A DNA stretch of 64,000 bases, from contig CAKRRD010000007.1 in assembly GCA_934394815.1 (NCBI GenBank), positions 1-64,000 of the forward strand. Direction: 5' to 3'. The translations under genes and the position numbers were made by a program. Shown here in pieces: positions 43,378-51,803 of the stretch. Positions within the stretch are counted from its first letter, which is position 1, and each line of letters begins with the position of its first letter. Source of the stretch: an uncultured Acetatifactor sp. (GTDB taxonomy: Bacteria; Bacillota; Clostridia; Lachnospirales; Lachnospiraceae). Under the pieces are notes generated by a model. That model did no database searches. It had not been told where the DNA came from and saw only the letters and a program-made list of their open reading frames with translations.

Positions 43378-44681
43378 TATTGCAAAATGCCCTTGATCAA
43401 AGGCTCCTTTCCGGGACAGCTGTCGGTAATAACATAAGCATTCAGGAACTTCTCCCTTGCCGCTTCCAGACGCTGTTCGTCATTGGCATGAAGATATCCC
43501 AGAACATCGCCCTTTTTCACGGCATCTCCCGTTTTCTTCTCTAACAGGATTCCTACCGACAGGTCGATCTGGCTTTCCTTCGTCTCTCTTCCGCCGCCTA
43601 AAAGTAGGGAACAGATGCCTATGTCCTCGCAGGCGATCCTGCCCACATAACCGGCTCTGTCTGTGCAGACCGGAACCACCATGGATGCCTTCGGCAAAAG
43701 TCCCGGATCCGTTACCGCCACAGGATCACCACCCTGGGCTTCCACAAACTGTGCCAGCTTCCGTAAGGCACTGCCATCGGCAATGACTCTGTTCAGCATT
43801 TCCCTTGCCTGTTCAACACTCTCTGCCTTTCCGCCGGCAAGTAACATCTGGCTTCCCAGCACCATGCAGAGCTCCCGGAAGTCCTCCGGTCCTTCTCCCC
43901 GCAGGGTGGCAATGGCTTCCTTTACTTCCAGTGCATTTCCCACCGCACGTCCCAGCGGCTGATCCATGTCTGAGATCACGGCGATGGTCTTCCGCCCGGC
44001 ATTCTTACCGATCTTCACCATTTCTTCCGCCAGAGCGAAGGCATCCTCCCTGCTCTTCATAAAGGCACCGCTTCCGGTCTTGACATCCAGTACAATGGCA
44101 TCCGCACCGGCCGCCAGCTTCTTGCTCATAATGGAGCTGGCGATCAGGGACATATTGTCAACGGTAGCCGTCACATCCCGCAGGGCATACAGCTTTTTAT
44201 CCGCCGGTGCCAGATCTGCGGTCTGTCCCATAATGGCAATACCGATCCGGTTCACATTTTCTATAAACTGTTCCGTGGTCAGTGACGTGGAAAAACCGGG
44301 AAAACTTTCCAGCTTGTCAATGGTTCCTCCGGTATGCCCCAGACCTCTGCCGCTCATCTTGGCCACCGGGATCCCGCAGGCCGCCACCATGGGAGTCAGA
44401 GCCAGAGAGGTCTTGTCGCCCACACCGCCGGTGCTGTGCTTATCCACCTTACAGCCATGGATTCCGGACAGATCCAGCATCTCTCCACTGTGTGCCATGG
44501 CCATGGTCAGTTCACAGGTTTCGCGTTCAGTCATCTTCTGAAAATAGATGGCCATCATCAGGGCTGACACCTGATAATCCGGGATTTCTCCCCGGGTATA
44601 GCCCTCGATAAAAAAGTGGATCTCCTCTTTCGAAAGTTCTCCGCCGTTTCTCTTTTTCATGATGATGTCATACATTCTCAT
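43377..44681 (-). CDS. pdp: Pyrimidine-nucleoside phosphorylase
   Basis: This 434-aa enzyme splits uridine, thymidine or deoxyuridine to base and (deoxy)ribose 1-phosphate. The glycine-rich KHSTGGVGDKTSL (about 80-92), the signature SGRGLGHTGGTIDKLES (109-125), and DVKTGSGAFMK all match the thymidine/pyrimidine phosphorylase family; its length fits Pdp rather than DeoA. GACAGGAGG precedes the ATG, next to a hairpin at 44699-44715. It follows nth by 42 bases. Confidence 0.93.
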   Translation of the reverse strand: MRMYDIIMKKRNGGELSKEEIHFFIEGYTRGEIPDYQVSALMMAIYFQKMTERETCELTMAMAHSGEMLDLSGIHGCKVDKHSTGGVGDKTSLALTPMVAACGIPVAKMSGRGLGHTGGTIDKLESFPGFSTSLTTEQFIENVNRIGIAIMGQTADLAPADKKLYALRDVTATVDNMSLIASSIMSKKLAAGADAIVLDVKTGSGAFMKSREDAFALAEEMVKIGKNAGRKTIAVISDMDQPLGRAVGNALEVKEAIATLRGEGPEDFRELCMVLGSQMLLAGGKAESVEQAREMLNRVIADGSALRKLAQFVEAQGGDPVAVTDPGLLPKASMVVPVCTDRAGYVGRIACEDIGICSLLLGGGRETKESQIDLSVGILLEKKTGDAVKKGDVLGYLHANDEQRLEAAREKFLNAYVITDSCPGKEPLIKGILQ

Positions 44682-44698
44682 AAGCAGCCTCCTGTCTG

Positions 44699-44715
44699 CG
44701 GCAGATGTTCTGCCG
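44699..44715. promoter_or_regulatory. Hairpin just upstream of the pdp ribosome binding site
   Basis: On the minus strand, CGGCAGA and TCTGCCG pair perfectly (7 bp, 3-base loop), eight bases before AGGAGG. It could affect pdp translation; no T-run follows, so it is not a terminator. Confidence 0.45.
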
Positions 44716-44723
44716 TCTGCTCT

Positions 44724-45359
44724 TTATACGCCCACCTTTTTACAGATGTCACGGATACAGCATTGTTCGCAATAGGGATGGGTTCTGGCGGTACACACTT
44801 CTCTGCCGTGATTGACCAGTCTGTGGCAGAAATCGCTTCCTTCTTCCGGCGGAATGATCTTCCACAGTTCCTTCTCCACTTTGGCCGGTTCTTTGATTCC
44901 GTCCACCAGTCCCATACGGTTCACCAGACGGATGCAGTGGGTGTCTGTCACAATGGCGGGCTTTCCGAAGACATCCCCCATGACCAGATTGGCACTTTTC
45001 CTACCGACCCCCGGCAGAGACAGCAGTTCCTCAAAATTTTCCGGTACTTTCCCGTCGTATTTATCCCGCAGGATCTTCATGCAGGCACTGATGTCTCTGG
45101 CCTTGCTGTGTCCAAGGCCGCAGGGTTTCACGATGGCCTCAATCTCCTCCATGGGTGCTTCTGCCAGGGCATTCACATCCGGAAATTTCTCATACAGTTT
45201 TTCCACTATGATATTTACCCGGGCATCGGTGCACTGGGCAGCCAGCCTGACGCTGACAAGCAGCTTCCAGGCCTGGTCGTAATCCAGAGTACATCCGGCA
45301 TCCGGGTATTCCTGTTTCAGTCGATCTATAATTTCTAATGCACGTTGTTTTTTTGTCAT
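44724..45359 (-). CDS. nth: Endonuclease III
   Basis: This 211-aa base-excision glycosylase/AP lyase removes oxidised pyrimidines. The helix-hairpin-helix LPGVGRKSANLV (about 113-124) contains the catalytic lysine, and VTDTHCIRL the catalytic aspartate. The iron-sulfur cluster cysteines run C-x7-C-x2-C-x5-C near the C terminus, one residue more in the first gap than in E. coli Nth. I chose the ATG at 45359, which matches usual family starts; a frame to 45389 overlaps rlmH. Confidence 0.93.
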   Translation of the reverse strand: MTKKQRALEIIDRLKQEYPDAGCTLDYDQAWKLLVSVRLAAQCTDARVNIIVEKLYEKFPDVNALAEAPMEEIEAIVKPCGLGHSKARDISACMKILRDKYDGKVPENFEELLSLPGVGRKSANLVMGDVFGKPAIVTDTHCIRLVNRMGLVDGIKEPAKVEKELWKIIPPEEGSDFCHRLVNHGREVCTARTHPYCEQCCIRDICKKVGV

Positions 45360-45369
45360 AGGCTTTTCT

Positions 45370-45852
45370 TTACTTATGGTAAGGTTCATGCTGGATGATC
45401 CGGAAGGCGCGATAGATCTGTTCGCACAGGATCACCCGCATCAGCTGATGGGGAAAGGTCATTCTGGAAAAACTTAAAGCCAGATCCGCCTTTCTGCAGA
45501 CATTTTGGTGCAGTCCCAGAGATCCTCCGATGACAAAACAGATATGGCTTTTCCCCCGGACACTGCAATCCTCGATCCATGCCGCAAATTCTTCGGAGGA
45601 ATAATTCTTTCCGGCAATCTCCAGTGTCACGATCAGGGCATCCTGCGGCAGCTTTGCCAGAATTCTGGCACCTTCTTTTTCACGGATCTGCTCTTCCACG
45701 GCCTCACTGGCCCCGTCCGGTGTCATCTCATCTGCCACTTCGATAATATTTAACTTCGTATAGCGTCCCAGACGTTTGCTGTATTCTTCGATGGCATCCC
45801 GGAAGAATTTTTCTTTTATCTTACCTACACATACGATGGATATTTTGATCAT
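45370..45852 (-). CDS. rlmH: 23S rRNA pseudouridine-1915 N3-methyltransferase RlmH
   Basis: This 160-aa SPOUT-class methyltransferase modifies pseudouridine 1915 in helix 69 of 23S rRNA. The SAM-binding knot is FVIGGSLGLH (about 107-116), and the C-terminal EQIYRAFRII-x-HEPYHK is diagnostic. It overlaps the upstream zinc-ribbon gene by four bases (ATGA), so translation is coupled. Confidence 0.96.
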   Translation of the reverse strand: MIKISIVCVGKIKEKFFRDAIEEYSKRLGRYTKLNIIEVADEMTPDGASEAVEEQIREKEGARILAKLPQDALIVTLEIAGKNYSSEEFAAWIEDCSVRGKSHICFVIGGSLGLHQNVCRKADLALSFSRMTFPHQLMRVILCEQIYRAFRIIQHEPYHK

Positions 45853-46751
45853 TCTTCCCCTGCTCCGTCGGTATCCGGAAAGATCTGTTCATAGATCTTC
45901 GTATCGATGAGATTCTCCAGCATCTGCTGATCCAGATTCATGAACTGATGATTCATCTGACTGCGGATCACTTCGAATCTCTTATAATACAAAGCTTCTT
46001 CGGGAGTGTCTGCAGCATTTTCAATCTGTGTATCAATTTCCTCAGCCGTCAGATTTTCCCCGCTCCATTTTAAGAGTGTATCTACCAGAGAGTTCTCAGA
46101 CTCTGCCTTTTTCTCAAAAAGCTTCGCATTGCGCATAGACACCACGCCCATGACAATGAACAGAATGAAAACGGCACTCATGACTCCATAGAACATATAC
46201 GGGTTACCGATGTTAAGGGGAAGCACCCCTGTAATTCCCAGAGCCATGACAAGTATTCCGAGAATTCCTACCACCAGAAGCACCCAGGCAGAGGATCTGT
46301 TCTCCTCTGCTTTGGCTCCACTGTTCATATAGGTAAGTCCCCCCTGGGTGGAAGCTGTTCTGAAAAGTTCCCCGGAAGTTACCGTTTCTTCCGTTTCCGC
46401 TTCCCCGGGCATCAGAAATTCATCTACCGAAGCTTCTTCCTCTGCGGCATTTTCCCTGCGTTTCTTTTCCTGCTGTTCCAGGAAGACTCTGGCAATGGTC
46501 TTTGCCTGCTTTTCTTCTTTTGCATCTACAAACAGTTCATACACCTGTTCTGCATCATCCAAGGTAATTTTGCTTTTGCCGATACCATTGTATGTAAGGA
46601 AGTCCTTCAGCTTCGCCATCTCCTCCTGTTCTCCGAACAGGACAGAAGTCCAGTCTGTAAGTTCTTCCTCACTTACCAGCGTTTCTCCGCAATCGGGACA
46701 TACCGTGATTCCCTCCCGATATTCGTTTTTACATTTCGGACACCATGCCAT
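45849..46751 (-). CDS. Zinc-ribbon protein with two membrane helices
   Basis: This 300-aa protein starts with a zinc ribbon (CPKCKNEYREGITVCPDCG, cysteines about 4, 7, 18 and 21). A soluble part (about 25-105) resembles a domain found in signal-sensing proteins, and a charged stretch follows. Two helices are at about 152-172 and 183-203, and a C-terminal helical region ends in DGAGEE. The function is unknown. It precedes rlmH and may sense zinc or redox state at the membrane. Confidence 0.7.
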   Translation of the reverse strand: MAWCPKCKNEYREGITVCPDCGETLVSEEELTDWTSVLFGEQEEMAKLKDFLTYNGIGKSKITLDDAEQVYELFVDAKEEKQAKTIARVFLEQQEKKRRENAAEEEASVDEFLMPGEAETEETVTSGELFRTASTQGGLTYMNSGAKAEENRSSAWVLLVVGILGILVMALGITGVLPLNIGNPYMFYGVMSAVFILFIVMGVVSMRNAKLFEKKAESENSLVDTLLKWSGENLTAEEIDTQIENAADTPEEALYYKRFEVIRSQMNHQFMNLDQQMLENLIDTKIYEQIFPDTDGAGEE

Positions 46752-46766
46752 ACCCTAACACCATCC

Positions 46767-47066
46767 TTAATATTCATAATCCAGGCAGGCTCTTTTGCCT
46801 GCCACAGATCCAATATATTCTTTTGCTGCCAGATGATCCGGATGTACCTGATAAGCAGCCAGTGCCTCCGTGTCTGTAAACTCAGAGATCAAAGCTACAT
46901 CCCGGTTGCTGCTGTCCAGTTCATTGATGATCACTTCTACTTTTACGGCACCGGGAACCTTATTTTTAATCGGCTCCAATAATGCCTTGATCTTCTCAGC
47001 GGTCGCTTTCTTTTCCTGTTTTGTCAGATTGCCTTCCAGGCTCCACATAACAATATGTCTTACCAT
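46767..47066 (-). CDS. Dabb (stress-responsive A/B barrel) domain protein
   Basis: This 99-aa protein opens with VRHIVMWSLEG, then KEKIKALLEPIKNKVPGAVKVEV and DVALISEFTDTEALAAYQVHPDHLA, the Dabb pattern. Members are small dimeric alpha-beta barrels of varied or unknown function. The ATG at 47066 has GGAGGATTAC upstream, preceded by a 6-bp hairpin. It lies 44 bases after nfnB. Confidence 0.85.
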   Translation of the reverse strand: MVRHIVMWSLEGNLTKQEKKATAEKIKALLEPIKNKVPGAVKVEVIINELDSSNRDVALISEFTDTEALAAYQVHPDHLAAKEYIGSVAGKRACLDYEY

Positions 47067-47083
47067 GTAATCCTCCATTCCAC

Positions 47084-47099
47084 CCTGTCTGCGGACAGG
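47084..47099. promoter_or_regulatory. Hairpin between nfnB and the Dabb gene
   Basis: A palindrome CCTGTC-TGCG-GACAGG lies eight bases before the GGAGG of the Dabb gene. It shares the 11-base string CCGCAGACAGG (minus strand) with the pdp leader at 44691-44701. There is no T-run. Confidence 0.4.
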
Positions 47100-47110
47100 A
47101 ACCGGATTAT

Positions 47111-48496
47111 TTATTTTGCACTCAGATATTCGTCAATGCCTTTTGCTGCAGCCTTGCCTGCTCCCATGGCCAGAATAACGGTAGCTGCTCCGGTTACCGC
47201 ATCTCCGCCGGCATAGACACCTTCTTTGGTGGTCTTACCGTTATTCTCATCCGCAATGATGCACTTCCACTTATTGGTATCCAGCCCCTTGGTGGTAGAA
47301 GAGATCAGAGGATTGGGAGAGGTACCTAATGACATGATCACGGTATCCAGTTCCATCACGAATTCGGATCCGGGAACCTCTACGGGACGGCGTCTGCCGC
47401 TTTCGTCAGGTTCGCCCAGTTCCATGCGGATGCACTTCATGCCGGTCACCCATCCCTTATCGTCGGAAAGGATCTCGACAGGATTGGTCAGCAGGTCAAA
47501 AATGATGCCCTCCTCTTTTGCATGATGTACCTCTTCCACTCTGGCAGGTAGCTCCTCTTCGCTTCTGCGGTATACGATGTGTACCTCGGCCCCCAGACGA
47601 AGTGCAGTTCTGGCAGCATCCATAGCTACGTTACCGCCGCCCACAACGGCTACCTTCTTACCGTGCATGATCGGCGTTCTGGAATCTGGCTCAAAGGCCT
47701 TCATCAGATTGCTTCTGGTCAGATATTCGTTGGCGGAGAAGACACCGTTGGCATTCTCTCCGGGGATTCCCATAAACTTCGGCAGTCCGGCGCCGGAACC
47801 GATAAATACGGCCTGGAAGCCCTCTTCATCCATTAACTGGTCGATGGTCACGGATTTACCAACGACTACGTTGGTCTCAATATGTACACCGAGAGATTTT
47901 ACATTCTCGATCTCTTTTGCCACAACGCCGCTCTTGGGAAGACGGAACTCGGGAATACCGTATACCAGTACGCCGCCTGCCTCATGCAGTGCTTCAAAAA
48001 TGGTCACGTCATAGCCCATTTTTGCCAGATCTCCGGCACAGGTAAGGCCTGCGGGGCCGGAACCGATCACAGCCACCTTCCTGCCGTTCTTCTGTGCTGC
48101 GGGGGTGGGCTTAATGCCGTTCTCTCTTGCCCAGTCGGCCACGAAACGCTCCAGCTTACCAATGGAGATGGGATCTCCCTTGAAGCCACGGATACATTTT
48201 CCTTCGCACTGGCTCTCCTGAGGACATACACGTCCGCAGACAGCGGGAAGCGCACTGGACTCTCCGATGATATGATATGCTTCTTCGATATTACCGTTCT
48301 TCACCTGTTCAATGAACTGCGGAATCTGGATGGCTACGGGACAACCCTTTACGCACTGTGCGTTTTTACAGTTAATGCAGCGGGAAGCCTCTTCCATTGC
48401 TTCTTCTTTGTTATAGCCGAGGCAGACCTCTTTGAAATTGGTAGCACGTTCCTTTGCATCCTGCTCTCTGACAGGAACTCTCTTTAATACATCCAT
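47111..48496 (-). CDS. nfnB: NfnB-type NADP-binding flavin subunit (GltD-like)
   Basis: This 461-aa protein has an N-terminal double [4Fe-4S] region (CINCKNAQCVKGCP, then VCPQESQCEGKC, about 40-115). An FAD motif, GSGPAGLTCAGDLAKMG, and an NADP motif, GGGNVAMDAARTALRLG, follow. This domain order and the partner gene nfnA point to the electron-bifurcating NADH-dependent ferredoxin:NADP oxidoreductase rather than glutamate synthase; no gltB is nearby. SudA is an alternative name. It lies 53 bases after nfnA. Confidence 0.86.
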   Translation of the reverse strand: MDVLKRVPVREQDAKERATNFKEVCLGYNKEEAMEEASRCINCKNAQCVKGCPVAIQIPQFIEQVKNGNIEEAYHIIGESSALPAVCGRVCPQESQCEGKCIRGFKGDPISIGKLERFVADWARENGIKPTPAAQKNGRKVAVIGSGPAGLTCAGDLAKMGYDVTIFEALHEAGGVLVYGIPEFRLPKSGVVAKEIENVKSLGVHIETNVVVGKSVTIDQLMDEEGFQAVFIGSGAGLPKFMGIPGENANGVFSANEYLTRSNLMKAFEPDSRTPIMHGKKVAVVGGGNVAMDAARTALRLGAEVHIVYRRSEEELPARVEEVHHAKEEGIIFDLLTNPVEILSDDKGWVTGMKCIRMELGEPDESGRRRPVEVPGSEFVMELDTVIMSLGTSPNPLISSTTKGLDTNKWKCIIADENNGKTTKEGVYAGGDAVTGAATVILAMGAGKAAAKGIDEYLSAK

Positions 48497-48549
48497 TTTA
48501 TTTAACCATGCCTTTCTGATTTATCGTGTTCAAACTTTGCAGCCCCCAA

Positions 48550-49428
48550 TTACTGGCAGTTGCCGCAGCCGCCGTGATGGGTCTCTCCCTCTTCCAGGGC
48601 CAGCATTGCACGTCCCTCTGCCGTCTTATAGATCTGCTGACGTCTCATTGCTTCATCAAAGTTCACTTCATGTCCGTCGAACTCCGGTCCGTCCACACAG
48701 GCGAACTTCACCTTGCCGCCTACGGTCACACGACAGGCACCGCACATTCCCGTTCCGTCTACCATAATGGGATTCAGGCTGACAACAGTAGGAATTTCCA
48801 GTTCTTTGGTCAGAAGACACACGAATTTCATCATGATCATGGGACCGATGGCAATGCACAGATCGTACTTTTTGCCTTCTGCTACCAGATCCTTGATGGT
48901 CTGGGTTACCATGCCGCTTCTTCCGTAAGAGCCGTCATCGGTGGTCACATACAGATTGCCTGCAACCGCCTCCATTTCCTTCTCCAGAATCAGCAGATCT
49001 TTTGTCTTGCTTCCTACGATAACATCTGCGGCAACGTCATGCTCATGCAGCCATTTTACCTGAGGATATACCGGAGCCGCACCGACACCGCCTGCCACGA
49101 AGAGGATCTTCTTTGCCTTTACTTCCTCCAGAGGCTGTTCCACCAGTTCGGAAGGGCATCCAAGAGGTCCTACGAAATCATGGAAATATCCGCCTTCTTC
49201 TAACTGTGCCATCAATTTCGTGCCGGCACCTACCGTCTGGAACACAATGGTAACCGTTCCCTTTTCTCTGTTGTAATCACAGATGGTCAGAGGAATACGT
49301 TCACTCTCACTATCCATTCTTACGATGACAAACTGACCGGGTTCACAGGTCTTTGCCACTCTGTCTGCTTCCACCTCCATCAGATAGATGTTGGTTGTCA
49401 GCTCCTGTTTTTTTACGATCTTATACAT
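48550..49428 (-). CDS. nfnA: NfnA-type ferredoxin-NADP reductase subunit
   Basis: This 292-aa protein has an FAD-binding half (GQFVIVRMDSESERIPLTICDY), an NAD-binding half (LFVAGGVGAAPVYPQVKWL) and a C-terminal [2Fe-2S] motif, GMCGACRV-x9-FACVDGPEF. It matches PyrK/SudB/NfnA. With NfnB it couples ferredoxin and NADH oxidation to NADP reduction. It is followed by nfnB and preceded by the zinc-ribbon/TPR gene. Confidence 0.87.
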   Translation of the reverse strand: MYKIVKKQELTTNIYLMEVEADRVAKTCEPGQFVIVRMDSESERIPLTICDYNREKGTVTIVFQTVGAGTKLMAQLEEGGYFHDFVGPLGCPSELVEQPLEEVKAKKILFVAGGVGAAPVYPQVKWLHEHDVAADVIVGSKTKDLLILEKEMEAVAGNLYVTTDDGSYGRSGMVTQTIKDLVAEGKKYDLCIAIGPMIMMKFVCLLTKELEIPTVVSLNPIMVDGTGMCGACRVTVGGKVKFACVDGPEFDGHEVNFDEAMRRQQIYKTAEGRAMLALEEGETHHGGCGNCQ

Positions 49429-49456
49429 TTCTCTTTTTCCGTCCCTTCTGTTAGGA

Positions 49457-50926
49457 TTATATATCTAAACGATCCCCAAGTGTATATTGGCGACCGCTTT
49501 CGTCAGACAGTAATTTATACAGTTCCCGGGTATAGGCGTTCACGGCGAACAGGTTGCCTGTCTTCGTGACGGTTCCGTCCTCCCCCCGGTAAATCTCGGC
49601 AATGACGTAAAAATCATCCACCTTGTCAATGTTCGTTACATACTGATACTGATAAAGATAAGCGGCACCGGATTCATTAAAATGTCCGGATTCCTCTTCT
49701 ATCTTACCACTTTCCATCGCATAATTCACTACCTTTGCCACCGCATCTTCCGGGGTAAAATCTGTATTCATTGCCAGATTATAGTTTTTCTCCACAATCT
49801 GGCTCTTCCTGCCTTCGGCAATCCGGATAAAACGAAATACGGATTTGCCCAGAGGCATGGGAATCGGATCGGTATATACCGTGGAATTCTGCGTAGGATC
49901 CGAACCATCCGTGGTATAGTAGACATCCTTGGGATCCGTCACTTCGATATTGATGGGGAATTCGTAATCCCCACTGACCGCCGTCACGTCCGGAGCACTC
50001 AGTTCCTCTATCTCGATGTGGTAATTTTGGGTAACCACCTGGCTCCTGATCCCGTTCTCATTGATATAGACCGCTTTAATGCAGTAGTCACCGCTTTCCA
50101 GCAAAATAGGCGCCGTATACAGCTGACTCTGCTCTCCCGGCTCACTTCCGTCCGTACTGTAGTAGATCTTGCCGCTTCCAAACGTCGTCAGCTTTAATGG
50201 CTGAATACTGGTATAATACCCTTCCTTCAGGCTGAACTCCGGATTCATGGCCATGTAGTTCTGATATTTGCTCATGATATTCACATTACCACAATTCTGC
50301 AGCAGATCATTGATGGTATTGTAATCTTCCCTGGCCGCATAAATGGCGATCAGTTTTCCGTAGGCACTTTCCAACTGCTCCGTGGTTGCCGCGGAATCCG
50401 TGACGATCTCCCGTAGCAGATACTCATATTCCATCTTGTTATTCTTCTGGAAATAAATATCCGCCAGTTCGAATTTTAACGTAATATTTTCCGGCTCCAG
50501 TTCCAGCGCCCGTTCATAACAGGTAATGGCCTGATCATATTCTCCCGAGGTTACATACTCTCTGGCACATTTGGCCTGGTATTCCACGGAATGATAATGG
50601 GAATAGGAAATTCCAAAGCCTATACACACCACCGCAACTACCGCAAGCACCAGAATCAGCACGATAAATTTCCATCGGAACGGATGCCTTGTTGTCTGTT
50701 CCCCGGGGACTTCATCCCAATCCTGCAGCTCCGCTGCATTTTGCAGAGGCTCCTGTTCCTCCGTATCATCCTGCGGTTCCATCTCTCTGGCAATATCGTT
50801 CAGTGTCTGTTCCATATTGTATTCAATTTCCGGCTCGAAATCGGGAACAATATGAATATCTTCACCGCAATGCTCACAGTAAAGCATTCCCTCTTTCATT
50901 TCTGCCCCGCAATTCGGACACTTCAT
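49457..50926 (-). CDS. Zinc-ribbon, TPR and CHB_HEX_C repeat membrane protein
   Basis: This 489-aa protein has an N-terminal zinc ribbon (CPNCGAEMKEGMLYCEHCG, about 3-21), an acidic linker and one helix (about 84-106). A TPR repeat follows (SGEYDQAITCYERALELEPEN, about 125-150). Two chitobiase-type C-terminal beta-sandwich repeats come next (YYSTDGSEP about 252 and YYTTDGSDP about 335), then a C-terminal region with a conserved AVNAYTRELYKL. The domains outside the membrane suggest wall carbohydrate or peptide binding. The function is unknown. The ribosome binding site lies in the folD stop region. Confidence 0.72.
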   Translation of the reverse strand: MKCPNCGAEMKEGMLYCEHCGEDIHIVPDFEPEIEYNMEQTLNDIAREMEPQDDTEEQEPLQNAAELQDWDEVPGEQTTRHPFRWKFIVLILVLAVVAVVCIGFGISYSHYHSVEYQAKCAREYVTSGEYDQAITCYERALELEPENITLKFELADIYFQKNNKMEYEYLLREIVTDSAATTEQLESAYGKLIAIYAAREDYNTINDLLQNCGNVNIMSKYQNYMAMNPEFSLKEGYYTSIQPLKLTTFGSGKIYYSTDGSEPGEQSQLYTAPILLESGDYCIKAVYINENGIRSQVVTQNYHIEIEELSAPDVTAVSGDYEFPINIEVTDPKDVYYTTDGSDPTQNSTVYTDPIPMPLGKSVFRFIRIAEGRKSQIVEKNYNLAMNTDFTPEDAVAKVVNYAMESGKIEEESGHFNESGAAYLYQYQYVTNIDKVDDFYVIAEIYRGEDGTVTKTGNLFAVNAYTRELYKLLSDESGRQYTLGDRLDI

Positions 50927-50930
50927 ACAA

Positions 50931-51785
50931 TTATCCTCTTACTGCCTGCAAAGACACCGATTCCAGACAATTGTTCATGAGCATGGCTATGGTCATGGGG
51001 CCTACACCTCCGGGCACCGGCGTAATCGCGCTGCATACCGGTTCTACGCTGTCAAAATCCACATCACCGCACAGTTTGTTTTCCTCATTGCGGTGGATTC
51101 CCACGTCAATGACTACTGCGCCTTCCTTGACATATTCTGCAGTGATCATCTTCGGCCTGCCGACAGCCACCACCAGAATATCCGCTCTCTTTGTCACTTC
51201 TTTCAGATCTCTGGTACGACTGTGGGCTACCGTTACCGTACCGTTCTCACGCAGCAATAACAACGCCATGGGCTTGCCGACAATATTGCTTCTGCCTGCC
51301 ACTACACACTCTTTTCCTGCAATCTCGATACCGGAGCGTTTCAGAAGCTGGATGACACCCGCCGGCGTACAGGATACAAAACCCGGCTTGCCAATGCAGA
51401 GAGCACCGACATTCTGCGGATGGAATCCATCTACATCCTTTAAGGGAGAAATGGAATCCAGTACTTTTTCTTCGTCAATATGTTTCGGCAGCGGCAGCTG
51501 CACCAGAATTCCGTTAACATCGGTTCTGTCATTTAATTTCCGGATCAGTTCCAACAGCTTTTCTTCCGTGGTCTCTTCGGGAAGTTCATACGCCAAAGAC
51601 CGGATGCCCACATATTCACAGGCTTTTTTCTTATTACGGACATACACGGAAGATGCGGGATCCGCACCTACCTGAATCACAGCCAGCGTAACTTCACAGC
51701 CCTGTTCTTTTAACCGCGCAACTTTTTCTTTCACTTCATCTTTGATCTGTGCGGAAATCGCTTTTCCGTCTATTAACTGTGCCAT
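50931..51785 (-). CDS. folD: Bifunctional methylene-THF dehydrogenase/cyclohydrolase
   Basis: This 284-aa enzyme interconverts methylene-, methenyl- and 10-formyl-THF. The signatures EEKVLDSISPLKDVDGFHPQN, PCTPAGVIQLL (as SCTPAGV) and GRSNIVGKPMALLLL are present, and the C-terminal PVPGGVGPMTIAML is diagnostic. AAGGAGGAAA precedes the ATG. It lies 18 bases after fhs, so the two form a one-carbon pathway pair. Confidence 0.97.
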   Translation of the reverse strand: MAQLIDGKAISAQIKDEVKEKVARLKEQGCEVTLAVIQVGADPASSVYVRNKKKACEYVGIRSLAYELPEETTEEKLLELIRKLNDRTDVNGILVQLPLPKHIDEEKVLDSISPLKDVDGFHPQNVGALCIGKPGFVSCTPAGVIQLLKRSGIEIAGKECVVAGRSNIVGKPMALLLLRENGTVTVAHSRTRDLKEVTKRADILVVAVGRPKMITAEYVKEGAVVIDVGIHRNEENKLCGDVDFDSVEPVCSAITPVPGGVGPMTIAMLMNNCLESVSLQAVRG

Positions 51786-51803
51786 GGGACACTTTCCTCC
51801 TTA

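Noticed and set aside
47111..48496. Glutamate synthase small subunit (GltD)
   Set aside because: The adjacent nfnA-type gene and the absence of gltB favour NfnB; the two families share the fold, so a biochemical test is still needed.
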